Source: Laguncularia racemosa (Eukaryota > Streptophyta > Magnoliopsida > Myrtales > Combretaceae). Taken from it: a DNA stretch of 64,000 nt. A program made the translations under genes and the position numbers. The notes below the pieces were generated by a model. The model worked only from the letters and a program-made list of their open reading frames with translations, did not search any database and was not told where the DNA came from. The first letter of the stretch is position 1; each line of letters opens with the position of its first letter. Shown here piece after piece: positions 62,904 through 64,000 of this stretch. The stretch lies in the NCBI GenBank assembly GCA_037954665.1, contig JBBMOL010000022.1:6882001-6946000 (forward strand), written 5' to 3'.

Positions 62904-64000
62904 TTTATTACTAAAAAATTACGTAGACTAATGAGATAGCACTGCATGTTACTACTAACAGAAATATTAGCATCAAATTAATGGAGGACTTATTTACATG
63001 TTTTTGTAAATGTGGATAAATGAAATAGAAAAAAAAAAAAGATTTAAGATTCAACTAAAAACAATGATAAATATTAAAAACTAAATTTATATTTTCTTTC
63101 TTTTATAAATATAAATATGCTCTCAACATACATCCTTCATTCATATTTTTCTTTGTTAATGACTATACAATAATTTCGTGGAAAAGGATACATATAATAA
63201 AAAATTAAACGGATCTACATAGATGCCTAATGATGCTAAGGAATTAAATAGCAATGGTTGTTCAAAAGTTAAGTACGGTATACTAAACCATGCCCAATAC
63301 ATAACAGCACTTGTTTATCATATCAAATCTACAATAAACTAATGTATCAAGTGGAGCATGCAATGAAGTTTTCACATGAATATTAAGAGGAAGCAAGGCT
63401 GTCAGGGTTGTGATTGTGAATTCAGATGCGTGTTTACGACGTCGCGTGGCAAGGAAAAGTTTCCTTAGAATGTTATTTTGGCTTCTTCCAAGAGGCTGGA
63501 GCTGGACCATACATATATTCAAGAGTAATAAAAGTACTGTTGCTTTTTCTGCGGTCTAATAATAAATCTTTTGTTCACTTATCACACAGCAGCGGCCAAA
63601 CACTAGACGAAGAATAGATGCTTTCATTGCCCTCGAAGCAATCCTCTCTCTGATTATTTTAGTTTCACTGTTCAACAAGGCTTGACCCAGGGCCATGCCC
63701 ATGACTACTGTCGAAGAATATTAATTTACGTGAAGAAAACTAACCACCTTTAAATTTACAGTGTAAGCAAGTGTAATATTAATATGTAGAAGAGTTTTTC
63801 ATCTTTGTTTTATTTCTACTGTAGCTTCTATGATACTAGTATAAAGGGATTGACTTGGGGGTAAAAAAAAAGAAAAGAAAGAAAAGAAAACAAGCACCAC
63901 CTTTTTTACTTTGGAAAAGGTATTATCGCCTAATTTATTAGAAAAATAGAAAACAAACGAATGTAAAAGGGGAGTACATTCGCCTTATTGCCTCATTGGA
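62904..64000. other. No gene recognised at the window end
   Basis: AT-rich. Frames at 63283-63522 (-) and 63426-63617 (+) overlap each other on opposite strands. They have a more balanced base composition than their surroundings but no motif I know; an exon or UTR of a gene beyond the window is possible. Confidence 0.35.

Noticed and set aside
63283..63617. A coding exon at the window edge
   Set aside because: Opposing frames overlap, neither has a recognisable domain, and no paired exon is visible.

Overview
The window is nuclear DNA of a flowering plant, most likely a eudicot. It is AT-rich, poor in genes and heavy in transposons, and its genes have introns with ordinary GT-AG junctions. 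I can build three host genes exon by exon, all on the minus strand: a Peptidase_M50B-like membrane protein (8774-12573, 9 exons, 234 aa), and two tandem paralogues of the SARD1/CBP60g branch of the CALMODULIN-BINDING PROTEIN 60 family (26543-30018, 417 aa; 53223-57317, 462 aa). The CBP60 pair has the same seven-exon plan and similar promoters with W-box elements. The upstream-placed copy (26543-30018) has a frameshifted last exon.

Most of the remaining recognisable sequence is mobile DNA. 1-7.2 kb holds old, hard-to-read repeats and a ~140-bp tandem repeat. 13.6-20.8 kb is a decayed Mutator-like element with ~130-bp terminal inverted repeats, a broken MuDR-type transposase on + and a broken plant mobile domain gene on -. 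23.8-24.0 kb is a fold-back MITE. 30.5-34.9 kb is a one-ended CACTA element. 40.1-43.4 kb is an old LTR element with only gag and protease left. 44458-50309 is a full-length Ty3/gypsy element with a TGTTA target duplication. 50.4-52.5 kb is a much older gypsy fragment. 59572-62898 is a second, short LTR element with a TATTA target duplication.

The most unusual object is the 59.6-62.9 kb element. Nearly all of its pol is replaced by an intron-free piece of a host aldo-keto reductase, fused in frame behind truncated gag in one 575-codon open frame. All four AKR catalytic residues are present, but the barrel is incomplete. Its LTRs share ends, promoter region and primer-binding site with the 5.85-kb gypsy element, so it looks like a non-autonomous relative that could have been moved in trans. 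Both families carry dense arrays of a palindromic ACACGG/CCGTGT motif in U3.

The two CBP60 genes are probably the product of a local duplication, later pushed apart by serial LTR-element and CACTA insertions. Stretches without calls were read on both strands and yielded nothing I could name.
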